Part shown: positions 5,593-12,458 of the stretch, in pieces | How positions within the stretch are numbered: position 1 is the first letter of the stretch | How the letters are laid out: every line of letters starts with the position of its first letter | DNA from: an uncultured Oscillospiraceae bacterium | GTDB taxonomy: Bacteria; Bacillota; Clostridia; Oscillospirales; Oscillospiraceae | NCBI GenBank assembly: GCA_948616425.1 | Contig: CAPGBJ010000079.1 | Location: forward strand, 1-12,810 | Direction of reading: 5' to 3' | Length of the DNA: 12,810 bases | Made by a program: the position numbers and the translations under genes | The notes under the pieces: model-generated | Told to the model about the DNA's origin: nothing | Database searches by the model: none | What the model saw: only the letters and a program-made list of their open reading frames with translations

Positions 5593-6603
5593 TTACTTGT
5601 GATCCACAGAGTACATGTGCTCGATGAGCTCCAGAACCTTGTTGGAATAGCCAATCTCGTTGTCATACCAGGACACGACCTTGACGAAGGTGTCGGTCAG
5701 GGCGATGCCGGCGTCAGCGTCGAAGATAGAGGTGCGGGGGTCGCCCAGGAAGTCGGAGGACACGACGGCCTCGTCGGTGTAGCCCAGGATGCCCTTCAGC
5801 TCGCCCTCGGAGGCGGCCTTCATGGCGGCGCAGATCTCCTCATACTTGGCGGGTTTGGCCAGGTTGACAGTCAGGTCCACCACGGACACGTCCAGGGTGG
5901 GCACCCGCATGGACATACCGGTCAGCTTGCCGTTCAGCTCAGGGATGACCTTGCCCACGGCCTTGGCGGCGCCGGTGGAGGAGGGGATAATGTTGCCGGC
6001 AGCGGCACGGCCGCCGCGCCAGTCCTTCAGGGAGGGACCGTCCACGGTCTTCTGGGTGGCGGTGGTGGAGTGGACGGTGGTCATCAGGCCGTCGGTGATG
6101 CCCCAGTTGTCGTTGAGGACCTTGGCAATGGGGGCCAGGCAGTTGGTGGTGCAGGAGGCGTTGGACACAAAGTTCATGTCGGGGGTGTACTTGTCCAGGT
6201 TGACGCCGCACACAAACATGGGGGTGCTGTCCTTGGAGGGGGCGGACATAACGACCTTCTTGGCGCCGGCATCCAGGTGACCCTGGGCCTTCTCCTGGGT
6301 CAGGAACAGGCCGGTGGACTCCACAACGTACTCAGCGCCCAGCTTGGCCCAGGGCAGGTCGGCGGGGTTGCGCTCAGCAGAGATGGGAATCTCTTTGCCG
6401 TTCACAACGATGGAGGTCTCGGTGCTGCTGATTTCAGCGGGGCACTGACCGTGCATGGTATCATACTTCAGCATATAAGCCAGGTAGTCGGCGGGGCAGA
6501 GATCGTTGATGCCCACGATCTCAATCTCGGGGTGATTCAGGCTAGCGCGGAACACCATGCGGCCAATACGGCCAAAACCATTGATGCCAACTTTGATGCT
6601 CAT
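5593..6603 (-). CDS. gap: Glyceraldehyde-3-phosphate dehydrogenase, type I
   Basis: The cytosolic glycolytic enzyme converts glyceraldehyde 3-phosphate, NAD+ and phosphate to 1,3-bisphosphoglycerate. From ATG 6603 it has 336 residues, the family length. The N-terminal nucleotide-binding fold carries GINGFGRIGR (6-15) and Asp34 in GIND, the usual mark of NAD preference. The catalytic signature NASCTTNC has Cys151, with the partner His178 in TTVHSTT. The C-terminus has SWYDNEIGYSNKVLEL. AAGGAG lies 9 bases before ATG 6603. An in-frame opening continues 20 codons upstream but covers the promoter and leader, so it is not used. The pgk-tpiA-gpm genes that often follow are absent: gap stands alone between its promoter and a strong terminator. 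Its codon choice is strongly biased, as in highly expressed genes, which creates a long antisense open frame. Confidence 0.98.
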   Translation of the reverse strand: MSIKVGINGFGRIGRMVFRASLNHPEIEIVGINDLCPADYLAYMLKYDTMHGQCPAEISSTETSIVVNGKEIPISAERNPADLPWAKLGAEYVVESTGLFLTQEKAQGHLDAGAKKVVMSAPSKDSTPMFVCGVNLDKYTPDMNFVSNASCTTNCLAPIAKVLNDNWGITDGLMTTVHSTTATQKTVDGPSLKDWRGGRAAAGNIIPSSTGAAKAVGKVIPELNGKLTGMSMRVPTLDVSVVDLTVNLAKPAKYEEICAAMKAASEGELKGILGYTDEAVVSSDFLGDPRTSIFDADAGIALTDTFVKVVSWYDNEIGYSNKVLELIEHMYSVDHK

Positions 6604-6630
6604 GTTGCATAACTCCTTTTTACATATGAT

Positions 6631-6647
6631 CCGCAGCGATTCTGCGG
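6631..6647 (-). other. Hairpin in the gap leader
   Basis: CCGCAG (6631-6636) pairs with CTGCGG (6642-6647) across a 5-base loop. It falls about 10 bases after the predicted start of the gap transcript and 28 bases before the ATG. Such 5' stems can stabilise mRNA; no regulator is implied. Confidence 0.5.
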
Positions 6648-6663
6648 TACTGGTAGCTTCCAT

Positions 6664-6692
6664 ATTATACCCTGATTTCTTCCGTTTTCCTA
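6664..6692 (-). promoter_or_regulatory. Sigma-A promoter of gap
   Basis: A perfect TATAAT occurs on the minus strand (6669-6664), about 60 bases before the gap ATG. At 17 bases upstream the -35 position reads TAGGAA, a poor match. An AT-rich stretch with nine or ten consecutive A/T-strand T residues (about 6712-6721) lies upstream and may act as an UP-like element. Confidence 0.65.
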
Positions 6693-6841
6693 GTGTGGTT
6701 TTTCATAGATTTCAAAAAAAAAATACCTGAAAATTCGCCATAGAGCAAGAGAAAGCCCGTACAAGCCCCTGTACCGATTCCCCTCCTTTCCCAAACGGGC
6801 CCGGCCTGTCTATGAATTTCGACCTTTTTCGACGTTTTCTA
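6693..6841. other. Divergent intergenic spacer between gap and the kinase gene
   Basis: The stretch 6604-7006 has no gene. Its ends hold the gap promoter and leader, and the kinase promoter and leader. The middle part has an A-run (about 6712-6721) and a weak GCCCG/CGGGC closing stem around a TACA/TGTA stem (about 6756-6800). I see nothing else that I can assign. Confidence 0.5.
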
Positions 6842-6870
6842 TTGTGGCAGAGGGAAATATTTGATATACT
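6842..6870 (+). promoter_or_regulatory. Sigma-A promoter of the kinase gene
   Basis: TTGTGG (6842-6847), a 17-base spacer and TATACT (6865-6870, 5 of 6 consensus) form a moderate vegetative promoter. The leader to the ATG at 7007 would be about 130 bases. Confidence 0.6.
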
Positions 6871-6970
6871 AATCTAAGTGTTGTTTCCTGCCTTTCGGTA
6901 TATGCTAGAGCATGCCTTCTGTGAAAAATAGGGCTGTAACACAAAACAAATTTGGTTTCCCTCGTATCCG

Positions 6971-7000
6971 TGGCGGACGGATTACTCCGCCAGAAGGAGT
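6971..7000 (+). promoter_or_regulatory. Overlapping stems at the kinase ribosome binding site
   Basis: TGGCGGA (6971-6977) pairs with TCCGCCA (6986-6992). The overlapping ACTCC (6984-6988) can instead pair with GGAGT (6996-7000), which contains the ribosome binding site AAGGAG and is followed by TTTTTT. The two stems exclude each other, an arrangement seen in translational or terminator switches, but with no recognised ligand domain it may be chance. Confidence 0.3.
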
Positions 7001-7006
7001 TTTTTC

Positions 7007-8053
7007 ATGCTGGATTCAATTAAGACCCTGCTGGACGTATTCCCTGAAGGGGTTGTCCAGGTTCGGGACGGGGTAGTGCTGGCGGCCAACGCCGCGGCCA
7101 GGCGCTATCTGCCACAGCTGGAGCCGGGGGAGCCGTTGCCGCAGTGGTTTGTCCTGCCTCAGAGCGGTTCGGCGGGAACGGGCAGCTTTAAAGCTGGCTG
7201 TGTCTGCTACACCTGCGGTTGCACAAACTTCGATGGAGAACAGGTAGTCCTCTTCCGTCCCCTTGGACAGAGCGCGCTTTCTGAGTGGCAGTTGGAGGGC
7301 GCCCTGCGTCAGCTTCGCACCCTGCTGGGGGAGATTCTGGCCGAAGTGGGCCCCGCCACCGGCACAGAGGAGGGGGGGGTGCCTGCGGACACCTTTGGAA
7401 AGAGCTTTCACCGACTGTTCCGCCTGATGGAAAACCTGGAGTATATGGTTCGGGCGGGAAAGGGGGAATTGAGCGATTTCCGACCGGTGACAATGGATTT
7501 AGACGGCCTGTGCCGCCACGTGGTGGAGCGGGCCTACCCGCTGCTGCAAGAGGTGGGGATCACCCTGGACTATGAGAGCACAGAAAACGGGCTGCTGATC
7601 CCCGGCTCCCCAGAGCTGCTTCAGCGGCTGCTGCTGGGGCTGATTGCCAACGCGGTTCAGGCGGTGGGGGCGGGGCGAGTGGTCCTGACACTGCGCCGCC
7701 TGGGCGGCAGGGCGCTGATTACCCTGTCTGACAACGGCCCCCTGCCAGATGAGCGGCAGCTGTCCGCTCTGCTGCACCGGGGGGAGGGGGAGGACATCCC
7801 CCTGCCGGGACAGGGGGCAGGGCTGGGGCTGTCCATCGCGCGGAACATTGCGGTTCTTCACGGGGGCGCCCTCCTGATGGAGCTGGGGGCCTCCACCCCC
7901 AGAGTGATACTCTCTCTGCCCACCGGGCCGCTGGACGGCAGGACCTGTGTCCACACCCGCACCATTCAGACAGATGGCGGGCTGGACCCTGTGCTGGTGG
8001 CGCTGTCTGACGTGCTTCCAGCCAGTGTGTATGGAATGGAGGGACTGGACTAA
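7007..8053 (+). CDS. Orphan sensor kinase-like protein (PAS-like + HATPase)
   Basis: A 348-residue soluble protein with no membrane segment. Residues 1-90 look like a PAS-type sensor domain (VFPEGVVQVRDGVVLAANAAA). It holds four cysteines in CVCYTCGC (Cys65, 67, 70, 72). Residues 95-155 are a helical part where a dimerisation/phosphoacceptor helix is expected; the best histidine is His135 in KSFHRLFRLMENL, without the usual H-E-L-R-T-P signature. Residues 165-305 are the ATPase domain: N-box LIANAVQ (Asn215), G1 box SDNGP (Asp242) and G2 box GQGAGLGLSIA (268-278). A 40-residue tail follows. No response regulator is nearby. AAGGAG lies 7 bases before the ATG. It precedes the rpsF operon, but that has its own promoter. 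It could autophosphorylate, act on a distant regulator, or use ATP otherwise; the substrate and signal are unknown. Confidence 0.8.
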   Translation: MLDSIKTLLDVFPEGVVQVRDGVVLAANAAARRYLPQLEPGEPLPQWFVLPQSGSAGTGSFKAGCVCYTCGCTNFDGEQVVLFRPLGQSALSEWQLEGALRQLRTLLGEILAEVGPATGTEEGGVPADTFGKSFHRLFRLMENLEYMVRAGKGELSDFRPVTMDLDGLCRHVVERAYPLLQEVGITLDYESTENGLLIPGSPELLQRLLLGLIANAVQAVGAGRVVLTLRRLGGRALITLSDNGPLPDERQLSALLHRGEGEDIPLPGQGAGLGLSIARNIAVLHGGALLMELGASTPRVILSLPTGPLDGRTCVHTRTIQTDGGLDPVLVALSDVLPASVYGMEGLD

Positions 8054-8070
8054 GATTTCTGTCCAGTCCC
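8041..8070 (+). other. Perfect hairpin spanning the kinase stop codon
   Basis: GGGACTGGAC (8041-8050) and GTCCAGTCCC (8061-8070) form a 10-bp perfect stem. Its 10-base loop begins with the TAA stop. Downstream there is no T-run, so it is not a classical intrinsic terminator; it may protect the 3' end or weaken read-through into rpsF. A further CCGCC/GGCGG stem lies at 8109-8122. Confidence 0.55.
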
Positions 8071-8134
8071 CTGACTTTACCGGGGGAAATCTGTGTGTAC
8101 ATGACGGACCGCCTGTGGGCGGACAAAAAAATTC

Positions 8135-8162
8135 TTGACTTTTTAAAAATTTCCGGTATAAT
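8135..8162 (+). promoter_or_regulatory. Strong sigma-A promoter of rpsF-ssb-rpsR
   Basis: TTGACT (8135-8140), a 16-base spacer and a perfect TATAAT (8157-8162) form a near-consensus promoter. The region before it (8124-8150) is AT-rich. Transcription should start near 8169, giving an 80-base leader. Confidence 0.92.
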
Positions 8163-8170
8163 AACAGAGC

Positions 8171-8221
8171 CTGTCTCCATGAAGGGGACAGCCATCCTTG
8201 CCCCCAGCGTGTCTTGGGGGC
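8171..8221 (+). promoter_or_regulatory. Structured leader of the rpsF operon
   Basis: Two adjacent hairpins follow the predicted RNA start: CTGTCTCC/GGGGACAG (8171-8178/8184-8191, one U-G pair) and GCCCCCA/TGGGGGC (8200-8206/8215-8221). rpsF leaders in many bacteria carry a motif bound by the S6:S18 dimer for feedback control. This leader is in the right place, but I do not see the CCG element I associate with that motif, so the match is not established. Confidence 0.5.
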
Positions 8222-8248
8222 CATATGTCCATAAGGAGGTGCAAAAAC

Positions 8249-8545
8249 ATGGCAAAGATTAACGCAAATTACGAGGCTCTGTATATCCTTAAGCCCGACC
8301 TGAACGAGGAGCAGATTGCCGCCCTGGTGGAGCGGTTCAAATCCGTGGTGGAAGCCAACGGCACTGTGTCCGAGGTCAACGAGTGGGGCAAGCGCCGGCT
8401 GGCCTATCCCATCAACGACCTGATGGAGGGCTACTATGTGCTGATGACCTTCACCGCCGCCGCCGCCGTCCCCGCTGAGCTGGACCGTATCTTCCGGATT
8501 ACCGATGGCGTGATGCGCTCCATGATCGTCTGCAAGGACGAGTAA
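8249..8545 (+). CDS. rpsF: 30S ribosomal protein S6
   Basis: S6 is a 30S platform protein that binds 16S rRNA as a dimer with S18, encoded two genes downstream. The protein has 98 residues, the normal length. It begins MAKINANYEALYILKP and contains the conserved WGKRRLAYPINDLMEGYYVL segment (about 48-67); the C-terminus ends in ITDGVMRSMIVCKDE. A perfect AAGGAGGT (8233-8240) lies 8 bases before ATG 8249. A longer in-frame reading starts at 8198 but covers the leader hairpins and adds unconserved residues. It is the first gene of the rpsF-ssb-rpsR operon, 13 bases ahead of ssb. Confidence 0.98.
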   Translation: MAKINANYEALYILKPDLNEEQIAALVERFKSVVEANGTVSEVNEWGKRRLAYPINDLMEGYYVLMTFTAAAAVPAELDRIFRITDGVMRSMIVCKDE

Positions 8546-8558
8546 GGGGGAGCAGCAG

Positions 8559-9041
8559 ATGCTGAACAAGATTTTTATCATGGGCCGCCTCACCCGGGAC
8601 CCCGAGCTGCGGCGCACCCAGACTGGAACTCCAGTGGCCTCCTTCACCCTGGCTGTTGACCGGGACTTTAAGGATAAGACCACCGGGGAGCGGGCCACCG
8701 ATTTTATTGACGTGGTGGCCTGGCGCCAGACGGCCGAGTTTGTCGCCCGGTATTTTGCCAAGGGCCGCATGGCTGTGGTAGAGGGCCGGCTGCAGATTCG
8801 AGATTGGACCGACAAAGAGGGCGGCAAGCGCCGCTCCGCTGAAGTGGTGGCCGACAACATCTATTTCGGCGACTCCAAGCGGGATGGAGAGGGCGGCGGC
8901 TATCCCGCCAGCTACCGCCAGGGCGGAGGATACTCCGGTCCTGCCCCCTCCGTCGACCCACTGGGAGGCTACGGCGCTCCCCCTGCGGACGGCGATCAGT
9001 TCTCTGAACTTTCCACTGACGACGGCGATCTGCCGTTTTGA
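8559..9041 (+). CDS. ssb: Single-stranded DNA-binding protein
   Basis: SSB coats single-stranded DNA in replication, recombination and repair and recruits partners through its acidic tip. The protein has 160 residues. The OB fold (about 1-108) starts MLNKIFIMGRLTRDPELRRT and includes FTLAVDRDF, FIDVVAWRQTAEFVARYFAKG and VEGRLQIRDWTD. A Gly/Pro/Tyr-rich linker (about 109-150) follows, then the partner-binding tail DDGDLPF at the very end. GGGGGAG sits just before the ATG. Its place between rpsF and rpsR is the conserved Firmicute order, so it is cotranscribed with both. Confidence 0.98.
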   Translation: MLNKIFIMGRLTRDPELRRTQTGTPVASFTLAVDRDFKDKTTGERATDFIDVVAWRQTAEFVARYFAKGRMAVVEGRLQIRDWTDKEGGKRRSAEVVADNIYFGDSKRDGEGGGYPASYRQGGGYSGPAPSVDPLGGYGAPPADGDQFSELSTDDGDLPF

Positions 9042-9044
9042 CTC

Positions 9045-9060
9045 TGACCTGACAAGGTCA
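9045..9060 (+). other. Small hairpin between ssb and rpsR
   Basis: TGACCT (9045-9050), loop GACA and AGGTCA (9055-9060) form a perfect 6-bp stem right after the ssb stop and just before the rpsR ribosome binding site AAGGAGG (9064-9070). It may tune relative expression of ssb and rpsR. Confidence 0.45.
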
Positions 9061-9077
9061 TAAAAGGAGGTTATTCC

Positions 9078-9323
9078 ATGGCTATGGAACGTGATAACAG
9101 AGCTCCCCGGGGCCGCAAGCGCCGCAAGGTCTGCGCCTTCTGCGCCGACAAGGTGGAGTGTATCGACTACAAGGACGCCGCCAAGCTGCGCCGGTTCACG
9201 TCTGAGCGGGCCAAGATCCTGCCCCGCCGCACCACCGGCACCTGTGCCATGCATCAGCGCCAGCTGACAGAGGCCATCAAGCGGGCCCGTCAGGTTGCCC
9301 TGCTGCCCTACGTCACTGATTGA
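9078..9323 (+). CDS. rpsR: 30S ribosomal protein S18
   Basis: S18 pairs with S6 on the 30S platform. The protein has 81 residues. An arginine-rich N-terminus (APRGRKRRK) is followed by the zinc-ribbon-type cysteines of the metal-binding (C+) form: Cys19 and Cys22 in CAFC, Cys28, and Cys56 with His59 in GTCAMH. The core signature is IDYKDAAKLRRFTSERAKILPRR; the end is ARQVALLPYV. AAGGAGG lies 7 bases before the ATG. It is the last gene of the operon, followed within a few bases by the 9328-9366 terminator. Some bacteria carry a second, zinc-free S18 copy elsewhere; the window cannot tell. Confidence 0.98.
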   Translation: MAMERDNRAPRGRKRRKVCAFCADKVECIDYKDAAKLRRFTSERAKILPRRTTGTCAMHQRQLTEAIKRARQVALLPYVTD

Positions 9324-9327
9324 TGTT

Positions 9328-9366
9328 AAAAATGCACCCCCGCCTTGTAGGCGGGGGTGCATTTTT
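9328..9366. terminator. Bidirectional terminator between rpsR and the TRAP operon
   Basis: A 17-bp perfect stem (9328-9344 with 9350-9366) has loop TTGTA. Its GC core TGCACCCCCGCC is flanked by five A-T pairs, giving a T-run on exit in both directions. It lies 5 bases after the rpsR stop and 16 bases after the TAXI gene stop, so it serves both convergent operons. Confidence 0.95.
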
Positions 9367-9382
9367 ATTTTGATTGTCAACT

Positions 9383-10378
9383 TTACAGGATTCCGATCTG
9401 TCTGTAGTAGCGTTGGGCGCCTGGGTGGAGCGGCAGACCGGCGATATCCTGGACCGCCTCCTCGGGGGTGAGCCCCCTCAGGCTGGCCTGCTCCTGCCCC
9501 AGCGTGTCAATATTCTCCCAAAAGGTGCGGGTCAGCTGGTACACAATCTCCTCGTCCAGATCGCCCCGGCAGAACATGACCATTTTGACAGCGGAAGTCT
9601 GGATATCTTGGTCCTGATTGGGGTAGGTGCCCGCAGGGATGGTATAGGGGGCATACCAGGGGTATTGAGCCTGAAGGGCCCGAGTGGTATCACCGCTGAT
9701 CTCTACCAGCCGGCAGCCAGAGGAACAGGCCTGGGTGACGGCGGCGGCAGGGGTGCCGGACATAATCCAGGCCCCGTCCAGCGTTCCGTTTTGAAGCAGG
9801 TCGGCGGCATCGCTGAAGCCCAGGTACTCACAGTGGATATCCTCTGGAAACTTTAGGCCAGAGGCGGTAAAATGGCTGACACACTCCCCGTAGACGCTGG
9901 AGCCGGCAGGGCCCACAGCAAAGCGTCTGCCCTTAATATCGTCCAGGCGGGCAATGTGGGAGCTCTCTGTCACCACCACCTGGTTGGGATTGAAATACAG
10001 CCCGGCGATTACCTTCAGATCGCCGTAGGCATGGCCCTCAAAACTGTCAGTGCCATTGAGGCACTGATAACAGTTGCTGGAGATAGCAACGGACACCTGG
10101 GCCTCCCCCTCTGAGACCAAGGTCAAATTGGCCAAACCCCCTTCAGAGGCGGAGGCGGAGGCGCTGACATTGGAGATCTCCTGATTCCACAGGTTGGTAA
10201 TGGCGGCGCCCACGGCGTACAGAGCGCCGCCAGAGCCGGCAGTTGGGAAGTTGATCACCACTGGGGCGGTTTCCCCACTGGACGGCCGAGAGGCGGAGGT
10301 CCCCTGGGGACTGCAGCCGGCCAGCGCGCCGGATAGCAGAGTGAAAACGAGGGCGAAAAGCAAGATTTTCTTCATCAT
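9383..10378 (-). CDS. TAXI-family TRAP transporter substrate-binding lipoprotein
   Basis: This is the extracytoplasmic receptor of a TRAP-TAXI transporter; it delivers a small solute to the permease encoded just upstream. From ATG 10378 it has 331 residues. The signal peptide MMKKILLFALVFTLLSGALA is followed by a lipobox with Cys22 (LAGC), so the protein should be lipid-anchored outside the membrane. Family features: INFPTAGSGGALYAVGAAITNLW near residue 40, the repeated SASASEGGLANL segment, and GRRFAVGPAGSSVYGEC in the middle. AAAGGAGA lies 6 bases before the ATG. Its start overlaps the permease stop in ATGA, so translation is coupled. Many TAXI receptors are reported for dicarboxylates or glutamate, but the ligand cannot be read from the sequence. 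A longer in-frame start at 10594 lies inside the permease gene and would lose the signal peptide. Confidence 0.93.
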   Translation of the reverse strand: MMKKILLFALVFTLLSGALAGCSPQGTSASRPSSGETAPVVINFPTAGSGGALYAVGAAITNLWNQEISNVSASASASEGGLANLTLVSEGEAQVSVAISSNCYQCLNGTDSFEGHAYGDLKVIAGLYFNPNQVVVTESSHIARLDDIKGRRFAVGPAGSSVYGECVSHFTASGLKFPEDIHCEYLGFSDAADLLQNGTLDGAWIMSGTPAAAVTQACSSGCRLVEISGDTTRALQAQYPWYAPYTIPAGTYPNQDQDIQTSAVKMVMFCRGDLDEEIVYQLTRTFWENIDTLGQEQASLRGLTPEEAVQDIAGLPLHPGAQRYYRQIGIL

Positions 10379-12309
10379 GGCATCTCTCCTTTGCGGCGTG
10401 TAAGGAATTGAAAAACAGCCACAGTGGCTAGAATGGCCAGACCGACCCAGTCGGTGGCCGTTCCGGGTAAAAGGGTCAGCGGGGCGACGGACAGAAGGAT
10501 CAGCCGTTCCGGCCAGGAACACCGGCGCAGGAACCACCCCTCTAGGCCGCCTGCCAGAGCGGCCGTGCCCACCGAGGCGGTAAGCAGAGCCCACAGGCTC
10601 CCTGCCAGTGTGGCGGACGGGTCGGCCCCCAGGAGGAGAATGGGGTGGTCCAAAAAGAAGAAAGGAATCAAAAAGCCAACCAGTCCCAGGCGTACCGACA
10701 GCAGTGCGGTTTTAGTCTGGTTGGAGCCGGCGATGCCGGCAGCCACATAGCTGCTCATAGCCACGGGAGGGGTAATATTGGACAGGCAGGCATAGAGTAG
10801 ACAGAACATGTGGGCGGAGATAGGGAGGACCCCTGCCCGGATGAGGGCAGGGGCCGCCACCGCCTGAACGATGACATAGGCGGCAACCCCGGGAACGCCC
10901 ATTCCCAAAATGGCGGATATCACCATAACCGTCAGCCCAATGAGATAGACGCTGCCCCCCTCCACGGCGGAGAGAAGCAGGTAACCCATATTCAGACCCA
11001 GACTGGTGAGGGTGACCGTGCCAATGATAATGCCGATCAGGATGCAGCACACCCCCACCGACAGGGCGCTCCGGGCCCCCTCCACGGCAGCTGCAACTAT
11101 TTTGTCCCAGGTCATCCGGGTGTCCCTCCGCAGCCAGCTGGCGGCCACGGTGGCAGCGATGGCAACGGCGGCCGCGTACAGCGGGGTGTAGCCCAGAAAC
11201 ATCAAAATCAGTAAGACGGCCAGGGGAATGGCCAGATGTCCCTGTTCCCGAATGACCCGCAGAGCGTCGGGAATGTTCTCCTTGGACAGCCCCGACAGCC
11301 CTAGCCGCCTGGCCTCAAAGTGGACGGCCAGAAGCAGTCCCAGATAATAGAGAAAGGCCGGAACAGCGGCGGCCAGCATGACGGCGGTATAGCTCAGGTG
11401 AAGAAATTCTGCCATGACAAAGCCGACCGCCCCCATGATGGGGGGACAGAACTGACCTCCGGTGGAGGCCGCGGCCTCTACCGCTCCGGCAAACTCCTTC
11501 CGGTAGCCGGTCCGCTTCATCAGCGGGATGGTAATGGTGCCGGTGGTGGCCACATTGGCAATGGCGGAACCGTTGATCATCCCCATCAGGGCGGAGGCCA
11601 GTACCGCCACCTTGGCCGGGCCGCCGGGACTTCTGCCCACCAGGGTCAGGGCGACGTCATTGATCAGACGGGAGAAGCCGCTGTGCTTTAAAAAGGAGCC
11701 AAAGACCACAAATAGGAAGAGATAGGTGGCGGACACCCCCACCCCTACCCCCAGCAGGCCCTGGGTGCCCCAGAACTGTGCGGCCAGCACCCGCTTTAAG
11801 GAGAAGCCGTTGTGGCCCAGAGGACCGGGCACAAGGGCGCCCCACCAGTTGTAAGAGAGAAAGCCAGCCGCCAGAAGAGCCAGACTGGGGGACACGCGCC
11901 GGCCGCCCTCAAAGACTAGGAGCAGAGCCGCCCAGGCGGCCGCCAGTTCCAGGTGACCCAGCCGGCCCCCGCTCTGGGCTACCTGGGTGTAGTGTAAAAT
12001 CAGATAGCCAAAACTCGCCGCCGCCCCCAGCACCAGGGCCAGGTCCCACACAGGGGGGAATTGACGCACCCGCTCCTCCCTGGCATAGGTGGGGTAGAGC
12101 AGGAAGGTGAAGGCCAGCAGAAATATACAGTGGAAAGCCCGCAGGGTGATGGCACTCATGACGCCCACTGTGGTGAAGTAGAGCTGGAAGACCGTCCACA
12201 GGCACAGGAGCACCGTGACAGCCTTCCCCGCAGGGCCGGTGTAGTGCCGGACTGCCGGAGCCGGTTCGCCTCCCGCCTGTCTCGGGACTTGGGTTTGGAT
12301 ATCCTTCAT
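10375..12309 (-). CDS. TRAP transporter permease, fused DctQ-DctM type (TAXI class)
   Basis: This is the membrane part of an ion-gradient-driven TRAP transporter; it takes solute from the TAXI receptor encoded next. From ATG 12309 it has 644 residues and many hydrophobic segments across the whole length. The N-terminal third (after a soluble 30-residue start) corresponds to the small DctQ-like part fused to a DctM-like part. Signatures: GMINGSAIANVATTGTITIPLM and AAASTGGQFCPPIMGAVGF in the first half, and ILGMGVPGVAAYV with LSNITPPVAMSSY in the second. These are typical DctM repeat motifs. GGAGG lies 7 bases before ATG 12309; an in-frame ATG-like start at 12351 overlaps the promoter -10 region and is rejected. 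The gene order, permease first and receptor second with 4-base overlap, differs from the common receptor-first order. The promoter is at 12354-12382. Confidence 0.93.
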   Translation of the reverse strand: MKDIQTQVPRQAGGEPAPAVRHYTGPAGKAVTVLLCLWTVFQLYFTTVGVMSAITLRAFHCIFLLAFTFLLYPTYAREERVRQFPPVWDLALVLGAAASFGYLILHYTQVAQSGGRLGHLELAAAWAALLLVFEGGRRVSPSLALLAAGFLSYNWWGALVPGPLGHNGFSLKRVLAAQFWGTQGLLGVGVGVSATYLFLFVVFGSFLKHSGFSRLINDVALTLVGRSPGGPAKVAVLASALMGMINGSAIANVATTGTITIPLMKRTGYRKEFAGAVEAAASTGGQFCPPIMGAVGFVMAEFLHLSYTAVMLAAAVPAFLYYLGLLLAVHFEARRLGLSGLSKENIPDALRVIREQGHLAIPLAVLLILMFLGYTPLYAAAVAIAATVAASWLRRDTRMTWDKIVAAAVEGARSALSVGVCCILIGIIIGTVTLTSLGLNMGYLLLSAVEGGSVYLIGLTVMVISAILGMGVPGVAAYVIVQAVAAPALIRAGVLPISAHMFCLLYACLSNITPPVAMSSYVAAGIAGSNQTKTALLSVRLGLVGFLIPFFFLDHPILLLGADPSATLAGSLWALLTASVGTAALAGGLEGWFLRRCSWPERLILLSVAPLTLLPGTATDWVGLAILATVAVFQFLTRRKGEMP

Positions 12310-12353
12310 GGGTTTTCCTCCGGTGAGTGGATCAGGATCGGGATTAAGCACTT

Positions 12354-12382
12354 ATTGTAGCATGGACAGGCTGAGATATCAA
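12354..12382 (-). promoter_or_regulatory. Sigma-A promoter of the TRAP-TAXI operon
   Basis: On the minus strand TTGATA (12382-12377), a 17-base spacer and TACAAT (12359-12354) form a near-consensus promoter. The RNA start is expected near 12347, about 38 bases before ATG 12309. Confidence 0.85.
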
Positions 12383-12411
12383 GTGGCTGCATAGAAAAGC
12401 CCGGCATGGGT

Positions 12412-12425
12412 TTGTAGGAGTACAA
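12412..12425. promoter_or_regulatory. Palindrome TTGTA-GGAG-TACAA, possible operator
   Basis: A perfect 5-bp inverted repeat with 4-base centre lies 29 bases upstream of the TRAP promoter -35 box. Position and symmetry suit a regulator site, but it also lies at the margin of the transposase remnant and may be a leftover of it. No regulator gene is nearby. Confidence 0.25.
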
Positions 12426-12458
12426 TACATGTTGGACAGTAGAGGAAGAAAAAAGTAG

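Noticed and set aside
5599..6612. 337-codon open frame antisense to the whole gap gene
   Set aside because: It is the complement of strongly biased gap codons; the Gly/Val/His-rich product has no domain features and no proper ribosome binding site.
7499..8860. 453-codon minus-strand open frame across the kinase, rpsF and ssb
   Set aside because: It is antisense to three well-supported genes and to the rpsF promoter; no family resemblance.
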